DNA of 64,000 nt, from positions 4,313,501 to 4,377,500 of the forward strand of contig NZ_JACCFJ010000001.1 in assembly GCF_013410345.1 (NCBI RefSeq). Reading direction: 5' to 3'. Positions within the stretch are counted from its first letter, which is position 1, and each line of letters starts with the position of its first letter. The stretch is from Saccharopolyspora hordei (GTDB lineage Bacteria > Actinomycetota > Actinomycetes > Mycobacteriales > Pseudonocardiaceae). The notes beneath the pieces are model-generated. The model had not been told where the DNA came from and did no database searches. It worked only from the letters and a program-made list of their open reading frames with translations. A program made the position numbers and the translations under genes. Shown in pieces: positions 16,447 to 24,214 of this stretch.

Positions 16447-18528
16447 ATGAAGCGCATAGGAGTAGACGTCGGCGGCACGTTCACCGACCTCGTGCTGTGG
16501 GACGATGACGGGACGGCGACCGTTCACAAGACACCGTCGACCAATGACGACCCGTCGATCGGCACGATGGACGGGATCGCGGTCTTGGCTGATCGGGCCG
16601 GTATCGACCCGAGCGAGATCGAGATGTTCTTCCACGGCACCACCGTTGCCACGAACATCGTGCTCGAGCACAACGGCAGCGACGTCGGTATGATCACTAC
16701 CGAAGGTTTCCGAGATCTGCTGCACATCGCGCGCAAGAAGCGCCCGCTGAACTACTCCAACTACCAGGATCTCCCTTGGCAGAAGTGGCAGCTGGTGCCG
16801 CGCCGCAATCGGCGCGTCGTGGCGGAGCGGATCGACGCGGCGGGGCGAGTCTTGACGCCGCTGGACGAAGACGCGGTCCGCCGGGAAGTGCGGCTGCTTC
16901 GCGAACGCCGGGTCCAGGCCATCGCGGTCGCCTTCCTGCACGCCTACCGCAACCCGGCGCACGAGCGGCGCGTCAAGGAGATCATCGCTGAGGAGTACCC
17001 GGAGGTCTTCGTCTCGCTCTCCAGCGAAGTCGCACCGCAGTACCGCGAGTACGAGCGCTTCTCGACCACTGCGCTCAACGCCTTCGTCGGCCCGAAGACC
17101 TCGAGCTACATCGCCAACCTCGCGGCAGCTGCCCAGCAAGAGCAGGTCGCCGACGACGTGCACCTGATGACTTCCGCAGGCGGCCTGGTCACCTCGCGCA
17201 GCGCGCAGGACAAGCCGGTGTCACTGCTGGCCAGCGGCGTGGTCGCGGGACTGCTCGGGGGCTGCGCGATCGGTCGCGCGTCGGGCTTCCCCAGCGTCAT
17301 CACGCTGGACGTGGGTGGCACGTCCGCCGACATCGGCGTTGCGCCAGACGGCCGGCTGAGGATGAAGCACTTGCTGGACACCCGCGTCGGCGACTACCAC
17401 GCGATGATCCCCATGGCCGAGGTGGACACGATCGGCGCGGGCGGCGGTTCGATCGCCGCGGTCGATGAGGGCGGGATGTTCCGCGTGGGGCCGCGCAGCG
17501 CAGGTGCGGTTCCCGGCCCCGCCTGCTACGGCCGCGGCGGTGTCGAACCGACTTCGACCGACGCGATGGTGGTCATGGGCTGGTTGCGGGAGGACAGCTT
17601 CCTGTCGGGCTCGATGGAAGTTGTTCCCGCGTTGGCGGAGACCGCGATCCGCGATCAGATCGCCGGCAAGCTCGGTACCAGCCTGGACAAGGCGGCTATG
17701 GGGATCTTCACCATCCTCGCCCATTCCATGACCGAGGCGATCGGCCTCCACTCGGTACGCAAGGGCTATGATCCGCGCGAATTCTCGTTGGTGGCCGAGG
17801 GCGGTGCTGGTCCACTCTTCGCCTGGCAGATCGCGGAGCAGCTGGGTATCCCCCGAGTCATCGTGCCGCGCCATCCGGGGATCACCTCGGCGGTGGGGTT
17901 GCTGACCACCGACATCCGCACTGAGCTTCCCGCCACCGTGTGGACCTCTTCCAGCGATCCCGACATCGAGCTGATCGCGCACGAGATGAAGCGGCTCAGC
18001 GACGAGGCTCGTGCACAACTGCGCGCGGACGGGGTTGCGGACAGCGACATCACGCTCGAGCGGACCGCGGATTGCCGCTATCTCGGGCAGGGTTACGAAC
18101 TGCGTGTTCCCGCACCCGACGGTGAGATCGACGCGGACTGGGTGGCGCAAACGGCCGAGGCGTTCCACGAGATCCACGGTCGTACCTATTCGCAGCGGTT
18201 CGACGAGAAACCGGTGCAGCTGATCAACATCAGGGTCACCGGCGTCGGTGCGGTTCCGCACATCCGGATTGGCGAGATCGGCAAGGGCGGTGCGGACGCG
18301 TCCGGTGCGTTGAAGACGACGACACGGGCGCTGTTCTGGGAGCCCGGATCCACCGAGCCGCAATGGCACGACACCCCGGTCTACAGCCGCGAGCAATTGC
18401 TCGCTAGGAACACCTTCGTCGGACCGGCCATTGTGGAGCAGTTCGACTCGACCACGATCATCGGTCCTGGACAGCGCGCCACAGTCGACGAGGTTGGCCA
18501 CATCATCATCGAAAGGGCGGCCGCATGA
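16447..18528 (+). CDS. hyuA: Hydantoinase/oxoprolinase subunit A (HyuA family)
   Basis: A 693-residue ATP-dependent subunit. N-terminal RIGVDVGGTFTDLVLWD is the first actin-fold phosphate loop and ITLDVGGTSADIGV the second (about residues 280-300); GAGGGSIAAVDEGG and HSVRKGYDPREFSLVAEGG are further family signatures. Together with subunit B it opens cyclic amides such as hydantoins, 5-oxoproline or related imides using ATP; some relatives are acetone or acetophenone carboxylases, but the third subunit of those is absent. ATG 16447 was chosen because the conserved fold starts two residues later. It overlaps hyuB by 4 bp. Normal length. Confidence 0.88.
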   Translation: MKRIGVDVGGTFTDLVLWDDDGTATVHKTPSTNDDPSIGTMDGIAVLADRAGIDPSEIEMFFHGTTVATNIVLEHNGSDVGMITTEGFRDLLHIARKKRPLNYSNYQDLPWQKWQLVPRRNRRVVAERIDAAGRVLTPLDEDAVRREVRLLRERRVQAIAVAFLHAYRNPAHERRVKEIIAEEYPEVFVSLSSEVAPQYREYERFSTTALNAFVGPKTSSYIANLAAAAQQEQVADDVHLMTSAGGLVTSRSAQDKPVSLLASGVVAGLLGGCAIGRASGFPSVITLDVGGTSADIGVAPDGRLRMKHLLDTRVGDYHAMIPMAEVDTIGAGGGSIAAVDEGGMFRVGPRSAGAVPGPACYGRGGVEPTSTDAMVVMGWLREDSFLSGSMEVVPALAETAIRDQIAGKLGTSLDKAAMGIFTILAHSMTEAIGLHSVRKGYDPREFSLVAEGGAGPLFAWQIAEQLGIPRVIVPRHPGITSAVGLLTTDIRTELPATVWTSSSDPDIELIAHEMKRLSDEARAQLRADGVADSDITLERTADCRYLGQGYELRVPAPDGEIDADWVAQTAEAFHEIHGRTYSQRFDEKPVQLINIRVTGVGAVPHIRIGEIGKGGADASGALKTTTRALFWEPGSTEPQWHDTPVYSREQLLARNTFVGPAIVEQFDSTTIIGPGQRATVDEVGHIIIERAAA

Positions 18529-20342
18529 CCACGACACCCATGCCCACAAGCGGTGTTTCGCTCGCCGGAGTCGCTAGCCGAACGTGGAACGACGTCGACG
18601 TCGATCCGATCACTTTGCGGGTCATCGGTGGTGCACTCGACTCGATGGCCAAGGAAATGGCCCAGGTGCTCTACCGGATGGCCTATTCCAGCTTGATCCG
18701 CGAGTCGGAGGACCTCGGTGCGGGGATCTTCGATGTCAACGGACGAGAGCTCTGCGAGTCGGATTCGACGCCGATGCACTGCGGCTCGATCCCCGCCTAC
18801 ATCCGCGGCATCAACCGTCGACTGGCCGGTACGTACTCGCCGGGTGACGTCATCCTGCACAACCACCCGTACCACGGCGCCGCCCACTCCCCGGACTACG
18901 GCATCGTCATCCCGATCTTCTGGCAGGGCGAGCACGTGGGGTTCGCCGGCTGCACCGGGCACGTCTCGGACATCGGAGGCAACTTCCCCGGCCTGTGCAT
19001 GGACGTCGTCGACGTCTGGGCCGAGGGCAAGTTGATGGATTCGATGAAGATCTACGACGCGGGAATCCGCAACGACATGCTGATCCAGCACATTCTCGAC
19101 AATGTGCGCACCCCCGAGCAGAACAGCGGCGACCTCGAAGCGCTCATCGCATGCGCCCGGATCGGTGAAAAGCGGTTCCTCGAGCTGCTGGAGAAGTTCG
19201 GGCTCGACACCGTGATGAGCGCCTCCGAGCGCTGGATGGACTACTCCGAGCGGATGCTGCGCGCCCGGATTCGTGAGATACCGGATGGTAGTTACGAGGC
19301 GCCGATCGGCTACCTCGACGACGACGGCAAGAACCGGGGCGTTCCGTTGAAGGTCGCGGTGCGTGTCCAAGTCGACGGCGACGAGGTGCTCGTCGACCTG
19401 ACCGGCTCCAACGACCAGGTTCAAACGGCGTTCAACGTGCCGTTCGAGGGATCGGTCTTGCCGGTCGCGGTGAGCGCCATCCGAACGATCCTGCTCGACG
19501 AGGCCGTAACCGAGGAGTACGTCCCGCAGAACGACGGCTGCTTCCGACCGGTGAAGGTGTACGCGCCCGAGGGGACGATCTTCAACCCCAACTTCCCAGC
19601 GTCGTGTTTCGCGCGGTTTTCCCAGGTCAACCGCATTTTCGACTCGATCAACCTGGCGCTGGCGCCGGTTCTGCCCGACCACGCGGTCGCGGGCTCCTCC
19701 GCAGCGCTGTGCGCGATCGCCTACTCCGGGCTGGCCTCCGATGGTGAGTCCTACTGGGTTTACATCGAGATCAACGAGGGATCCTACGGCGGGCGAAACG
19801 GCAAGGATGGCATGGACGCCGTCGATGCTCTGATGGCCAACACTCGCAACAACCCCATCGAAGAGCTCGAACTCAACCATGCGATGCAGGCGTTGAGGTA
19901 CGAACTTCGTGACGAATCGCCGGCGCCCGGGAAGTGGCGCGGCGGCATCGGCAGCGTGCGCACGTGGCTCATGCAGACCGACACGTTCCTGGGCTCGGAG
20001 GCGGACAACCGCGTCGACGCTCCTGCCGGGGCACTCGGCGGTGCCGATGGCGTGTCCGGATCCTTCGTCCGGAACGTCGGCACGGACTCCGAGGAGGTGC
20101 TGTTCTCCAAGGTCACGCAGGAGATCATCCGCAAGGGGGAAACCCTGCAGATCAAGCTGCCCTCCGGCGGAGGCTTCGGAGACCCGTTCGAGCGCGATCC
20201 CTTCGCGGTTCTTTCCGACGTGTGGGACGAGTACATCACCGAGGAGGAAGCAGCCCGGGATTACGGAGTCGTCGTCGACACCGAAACGTGGACTGTGAAC
20301 CACGAAGCGACGATGAAGCTGCGCGCCGGGGAACCGTCTTGA
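18525..20342 (+). CDS. hyuB: Hydantoinase subunit B (HyuB family)
   Basis: A 605-residue partner of HyuA with the family core beginning VDPITLRVIGGALDSMAKEM at about residue 25, then RESEDLGAGIFD, DVILHNHPYHGAAHSPDYGI, GHVSDIGG and the C-terminal KLPSGGGFGDPFERDP. The conserved His and Asp residues of the substrate site (HNHPYHG, HSPD) are present. Overlap with hyuA (ATGA) and with the amidase implies one mRNA. The complex is cytosolic. The N-terminal 24 residues before the core are Thr/Ser-rich and poorly conserved. Confidence 0.88.
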   Translation: MTTTPMPTSGVSLAGVASRTWNDVDVDPITLRVIGGALDSMAKEMAQVLYRMAYSSLIRESEDLGAGIFDVNGRELCESDSTPMHCGSIPAYIRGINRRLAGTYSPGDVILHNHPYHGAAHSPDYGIVIPIFWQGEHVGFAGCTGHVSDIGGNFPGLCMDVVDVWAEGKLMDSMKIYDAGIRNDMLIQHILDNVRTPEQNSGDLEALIACARIGEKRFLELLEKFGLDTVMSASERWMDYSERMLRARIREIPDGSYEAPIGYLDDDGKNRGVPLKVAVRVQVDGDEVLVDLTGSNDQVQTAFNVPFEGSVLPVAVSAIRTILLDEAVTEEYVPQNDGCFRPVKVYAPEGTIFNPNFPASCFARFSQVNRIFDSINLALAPVLPDHAVAGSSAALCAIAYSGLASDGESYWVYIEINEGSYGGRNGKDGMDAVDALMANTRNNPIEELELNHAMQALRYELRDESPAPGKWRGGIGSVRTWLMQTDTFLGSEADNRVDAPAGALGGADGVSGSFVRNVGTDSEEVLFSKVTQEIIRKGETLQIKLPSGGGFGDPFERDPFAVLSDVWDEYITEEEAARDYGVVVDTETWTVNHEATMKLRAGEPS

Positions 20343-21637
20343 ACGTCGACCGGGGAGGAGAGAAACTCCCCACCCCAGAGCAGTTCAAGGTCGACGAACA
20401 GCTGAACACCGTGATCACCTGGATCGGAGATCGGCCAACAGGTGCAGACGGCCCCCTCGCCGGGCTGACCGCCGGGATCAAGGACAACATCGAGGTCGCG
20501 GGTGTGCGATCGACGTGCGGGTCCGGATTCCTGTGGGACAACGTTGCTGAGTACGACGCCCCTGTGGTGCGTTCGCTCGAAGAGGCGGGAGCGACGGTGC
20601 TCGCGACGTTGAACATGGCGGAATTCGCAGTGGGTGTGACCTCGCAGAATTCCGCGGCGGGCGGCTCGCGCAATCCGTGGGACCCGAAGCGCGTTCCTGC
20701 GGGTTCGAGCGGTGGGGCCGGTGCGGCTGTGGCAGCGGGACTCGTCGACGTGGCACTGGGCACCGACAGCGGTGGCTCAGTGCGCCTTCCGGCTTCGGCG
20801 TGCGGCGTTTGCGGGTTGCGCCCCAGCTTCGGCTTGGTAGACACCGTTGGTGTCTATCCGGTCAGCAGGGACTTCGACGTCGTAGGGCCGATCGCCCGTG
20901 ACGTCGAGCTGGTGGCACGCACCTTCGACGTGCTGACGCACCAGCCGCAACGCCCCCGCGTTCGACCGAGTGTGATCGGCGTGCCGAAGACCTTCGTGAC
21001 CGACGATGTCGACCCAGCGATCACGGCTGCGACCGGCGGGCTGGTGGAGAGCTTGCGCGATCAAGGTTACGAGATCCGACAGGTCGACATCCCTCAAGCG
21101 GAGCGGGCGCAGGACCATGTCTACACCTTGCTGTACTCCCAGCTCGCCGACATCCATCGGGACCGGTTGCGCACGTCGCCGGAGGACTTCCAACCGGCGA
21201 CGCTGGAGCGGGTCCGTCTCGGCCTGGAGATCGGTGAGCGAGCGATCCGAGATGCAGCCAAGGCACGCGACGAATTCCGGAAGGTCATGCGCCGCGTCTT
21301 CGAAGAAGTCGAAGTGGTGGTGACCCCAGCTATGCCGGTCGACGTACCGCTGATCTCAAGTAGCGAGTCGGTGATCGCGCAGTCACGCCGGCTCGGCCAG
21401 TTTTCCTACCCGTGGTCGCTGCACACCGGACCGACGCTCGTCGTGCCCGTGGGATTCCACCCCGGCTCGGGCATGCCGATCGGTGCGCAGCTCACCGCGG
21501 GGCACGCCGACGAGGCTGCGCTGTTCACCGTCGGGCGTGACTACCAGCGGGTGACAGAGTGGCACGAGCGGAGACCGCCGATCCGCGCTGATCAGTCCTC
21601 GTCCGCTGGCTCGCGCAGCAAGCCCATTTCCTTGTAG
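20339..21637 (+). CDS. Amidase-signature family amidohydrolase
   Basis: A 432-residue amidase. The catalytic Lys lies in AGIKDNIEV, the cis-Ser in AGSSGGAGAAVAAG and the nucleophile Ser in GTDSGGSVRLPA, so the Ser-cisSer-Lys triad is complete. The start is uncertain: TTG at 20339 overlaps the hyuB stop by 4 bp, and the next in-frame option is GTG 20411, which would cut conserved sequence. It hydrolyses a linear amide, plausibly the ring-opened product of HyuAB, giving a carboxylate and ammonia. Its 3' end overlaps the convergent FadR-type gene by 46 bp, unusually much for a chromosomal pair. Confidence 0.85.
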   Translation: MNVDRGGEKLPTPEQFKVDEQLNTVITWIGDRPTGADGPLAGLTAGIKDNIEVAGVRSTCGSGFLWDNVAEYDAPVVRSLEEAGATVLATLNMAEFAVGVTSQNSAAGGSRNPWDPKRVPAGSSGGAGAAVAAGLVDVALGTDSGGSVRLPASACGVCGLRPSFGLVDTVGVYPVSRDFDVVGPIARDVELVARTFDVLTHQPQRPRVRPSVIGVPKTFVTDDVDPAITAATGGLVESLRDQGYEIRQVDIPQAERAQDHVYTLLYSQLADIHRDRLRTSPEDFQPATLERVRLGLEIGERAIRDAAKARDEFRKVMRRVFEEVEVVVTPAMPVDVPLISSSESVIAQSRRLGQFSYPWSLHTGPTLVVPVGFHPGSGMPIGAQLTAGHADEAALFTVGRDYQRVTEWHERRPPIRADQSSSAGSRSKPISL

Positions 21638-22311
21638 GCGTCGATCAGCCGGTCCAGGTGCCGGCGCATCTCGCTCATGGCCGCCATGGAGTCGCCGCGC
21701 TCGATGGCGGCCATGATGCGTTCGTGATCGACGTGCGATGTGGTCCAGAAGTCCTCCGAGGCGAACTCGCTGGCGAACCGGTCGTTGAGCACTCGAAACA
21801 CCGGCGCGCAGGCCAACTCCAGCATGGGATTTCCTGCGGCGGCGAGGATCTGCAGGTGGAAGTCTTGGTCGGCCTCGTAGGCCGGACGGTTCTCGCGCGG
21901 TCCCAACGAGGCGCGCATCCTGGAGAGTTGCTCGTCGGTGCGCAGGTGTGCCGCGGTACCGGCAGCGTGGATTTCAGTGAGCAGGCGCACGTCCATGAGC
22001 TGGTCAACGGTGACCATCTCCGCAACCGTCATCAAAGCCACGCTGTTCTCGACCTGTGTGGTCAGCTGTCCCAGGTCGGGTCGCAGCACGAAAGTACCAC
22101 CACCGGGACCTCGCGTGGTGTGTACGAGGTGCTCGCTGGCGAGGATCCGGGTCGCCTCGCGGATCGTGCTGCGGCTGAAGCCGAACTCCTGCATCAGCTC
22201 CGCCTCGGTGGGAAGGCGAGCGCCCGGCGGTAGATCACCTGAGAGGATCCGGCGGCGTATCCGGTCTGCGACAACCGCGTACGCGGGTAGTTTTACCGAC
22301 TCTTCGGCCAC
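21592..22311 (-). CDS. GntR-family regulator, FadR type (regulator of the hydantoinase module)
   Basis: A 239-residue regulator with an N-terminal winged helix (VVADRIRRRI, LPTEAELMQEF, SRSTIREATRIL) and an FCD ligand domain (DQDFHLQILAAAGN, DHERIMAAIERG). Start GTG 22311 has AAGGA upstream. That site sits in the flank of the right IS, whose end is only 12 bp from the start codon, so any native promoter has been replaced or lost and transcription may come from the IS. It is convergent with the amidase, whose operon it probably controls. It shares only general family similarity with the regulator at 8028. Confidence 0.85.
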   Translation of the reverse strand: MAEESVKLPAYAVVADRIRRRILSGDLPPGARLPTEAELMQEFGFSRSTIREATRILASEHLVHTTRGPGGGTFVLRPDLGQLTTQVENSVALMTVAEMVTVDQLMDVRLLTEIHAAGTAAHLRTDEQLSRMRASLGPRENRPAYEADQDFHLQILAAAGNPMLELACAPVFRVLNDRFASEFASEDFWTTSHVDHERIMAAIERGDSMAAMSEMRRHLDRLIDAYKEMGLLREPADED

Positions 22312-22322
22312 GTCGTTCCTTA

Positions 22323-23198
22323 GAGCGTGTCTCGTTTGGATCTTGATCGGTGTTCAGGGCAAGATCATCGTCTGTGGTTGATGCGTTGTCACAGCGGTTG
22401 GTTCCCGACGAGCTCTGGGAGCTGGTCGAGCCGCTGATTCCACAGGCTGGAGAGCGCCCGCAGGGTGGTGGGCGGGCACCGGCGGATGCACGCAAGGTGT
22501 TCACCGCGATCGTGTATGTGCTCACCAGCGGGTGTGCCTGGCGGTGGTTACCGCCGTCGTTCGGGGTGAAAGTGCCCACCGCGCATCGATGGTTTCTGCG
22601 ATGGACCGAGGCCGGATTGTGGGCCCGGATCCACCGGGGGGTGCTCGACGAGCTGGGCAGTCAAGGGCTGATCGACTGGTCCCGGGCCGTGGTGGATGCC
22701 GCCGCGGTGCGGGCGAAAAGGGGGGCGCTATGACCGGACCGAATCCGGTCGACCGAGGCAAGCCGGGCTCGAAGCTGCATGTGCTCACCGACCGGGGCGG
22801 ACTGCCCCTGGCCACCGGCATTTCCGCGGCCAACACCCCGGACGGGTTCGCTGTCAAGCCCTTGGTCAACGCCATCCCCGCGATCCGGTCCCGCCGCGGA
22901 CCTCGCCGCCGCAAGCCCGGCAAGCTGCACGGCGACAAGGCATACAACAGTGCCGAACGCCGAGTCTGGTTGCAGCGACGGGGAATTGTCGCCCCGCCTG
23001 GCTCGCATCGGCATCGAGACCAGCCAGAAACTGGGCCGCCACCGCTGGGTCGTCGAACGCAGCATCGCCTGGCTGGCCGGTTACCGACGCCTGACCATCC
23101 GCTACGAACGCCGCGCCGATGCCTTCAAAGGCTTCCTCGCCCTCGCCGCCGCACTGACCTGCTTCAAGAAGCTCAAACAAGCCAAGTGAGACACGCTC
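22323..23198 (+). mobile_element. IS5-family insertion sequence, right copy
   Basis: 876 bp, opposite in orientation to the left copy and apparently identical to it, including both frame breaks in the transposase. Ends begin GAGCGTGTCTC. The inner flank is TTA (22320-22322) and the outer flank TAA (23199-23201). Confidence 0.9.
22350..23189 (+). pseudogene. IS5-family DDE transposase, in three frames
   Basis: Same structure as the left copy. Frame A runs 22350-22733 with the first Asp; the slippery A4G6 is at 22716-22725. Frame B carries HGDKAYNS. The four-C run at 22992-22995 shifts into frame C, which carries VVERSIAW and ends at 23189. If the four C were three, frames B and C would be continuous and read ...GIVARLARIGIET... 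The identical lesion in both copies means it predates their duplication or was spread by gene conversion. Confidence 0.8.
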
Positions 23199-24214
23199 TA
23201 AAGCTCCACGACTTCGTTCCGCAACGCGGCCTGGACACCGCGGGTCTCGGTGAGCCACTGCTCGCGAGTCGTGTTCTTGGGTACGTACTTGGCGAAGTAG
23301 TACCTGAACGACTGGCTCACTCGGTTGGCGAAACCATCATCGAAGTTCCGATCGATCCACGTGCTGGAGAAGCAAAGATCGTCTTTGGCTCGCAACCGCG
23401 CGTTCCGGTAGTGCCACTCCAGCGCGGTACGGGAGGCCACGAATCCGGCGACGATGGCGAGCAGGTAACTCAAAACAGGCAGCACCGCAGTCTGCTGCAA
23501 GAGCAACCAGCCGAGATGTGCGACAGCGGCGACGAACAGGATGGACGAACCGATAGCCCGGACACGGTCGCTGCTGGTGGTCGAGTCGGGTTCCGGCTGC
23601 CGAGCCCGTGCACCGGCCGGCCTGGGATGGAAGTAAGCCCAAACTCTGTTGAGACGATCTTCAGCGAACCGACCCTCCTCAGCTGCGCGGCGGGTCTCAG
23701 CCCACACCGAGTCCTTCATCCCGCCCGTGAGGACGAGATCGAGGTGGCGGACGACCTTGTCACGCTGCAGCTGTGGCAGTGCGAGCAACTCGGTGACGGC
23801 TCCACCGGGATCACCGCGCGCCTCCTTCAGCCGTCTCAGCAAATCACAGATAGCTGATAACGCACGTTTCCACTCATCGTCTCGGTAGTTGCACAAGAGA
23901 TCAGCGACGCAGTCGAGCTGTTCCCGCTCCGGCGGGGTCAGGTCGCGATAAGCTCGCTTGCTGAGCATGGCCAACACCCAGTGGAAGCGGACCTCTCCGG
24001 AATCATGTCCCCGCGCGATCGCTTGACCGATCAGTTCACGTGCCCTGCTCGGGACACCGTCATCGAGGTACCTCACGCCGATTTGGTACTTCTCGCTCGG
24101 CGGTGCATCGTGAAAGACTTGGTAGACTGGCGAGTTGTGCACCTCTTCGGCCTGGATGCCGACCACAGCCCCGTTGCTTGCGATGTTCGTCGTTGGAGTG
24201 GCCGCTTGGGTCAT
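23198..24214 (-). pseudogene. 5' half of a membrane-protein gene split by the composite transposon
   Basis: Encodes 338 residues before a stop codon made by the IS junction (TA from the target, G from the IS). Residues 8-33 hold a motif beginning TTNIASNGAVVGIQAEEV that recurs in the upstream nucleosidase. A helical region of about 170 residues and two transmembrane segments (about 221-241 and 243-262) follow, then RYYFAKYVP and EVVEL at the break. The continuation is at 4736-3723. The ATG overlaps the nucleosidase stop by 4 bp, so this was the third gene of that operon. The surviving half keeps one membrane hairpin and may still be made. Family unknown to me; similar long proteins seem to occur in Streptomyces. 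Confidence 0.75.
23199..23201. repeat. Target-site duplication TAA, right copy
   Basis: TAA directly outside the right IS end, matching 4735-4737. Removing one copy with the transposon restores an open reading frame across the junction. Confidence 0.7.

Larger units (their letters stand above)
4738..23198. mobile_element. Composite transposon carrying two catabolic modules
   Basis: An 18,461-bp unit bounded by two inverted 876-bp IS5-family copies. Outside both ends is TAA; inside both is TTA (5614-5616 and 22320-22322). The outer flanks rejoin in frame into a single minus-strand gene, which is the strongest evidence that the block entered as one unit. Cargo: amine-oxidase debris, an SDR, an IS110 fragment, FadR-type regulator 1, a CitE-MFS-MaoC-CaiB-acyl-CoA dehydrogenase-MmgE/PrpD operon, a HyuA-HyuB-amidase operon, and FadR-type regulator 2. 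Because the IS copies are inverted, recombination between them could also flip the 16.7-kb interior. The transposases look frameshifted, so present mobility is doubtful. Confidence 0.75.

Noticed and set aside
20411..21637. Amidase starting at GTG 20411
   Set aside because: It would remove the N-terminal segment and lose the 4-bp coupling with hyuB; the TTG at 20339 fits the operon pattern better, although it remains uncertain.
3723..24214. Two independent IS insertions followed by inversion, with two separate flanking genes
   Set aside because: The repeat pattern allows it, and the right-hand gene would then end naturally in TAA. But the two outer minus-strand frames rejoin in phase, with plausible protein sequence across the junction, and the left fragment has no start codon of its own with a ribosome-binding site. 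Single insertion is simpler.
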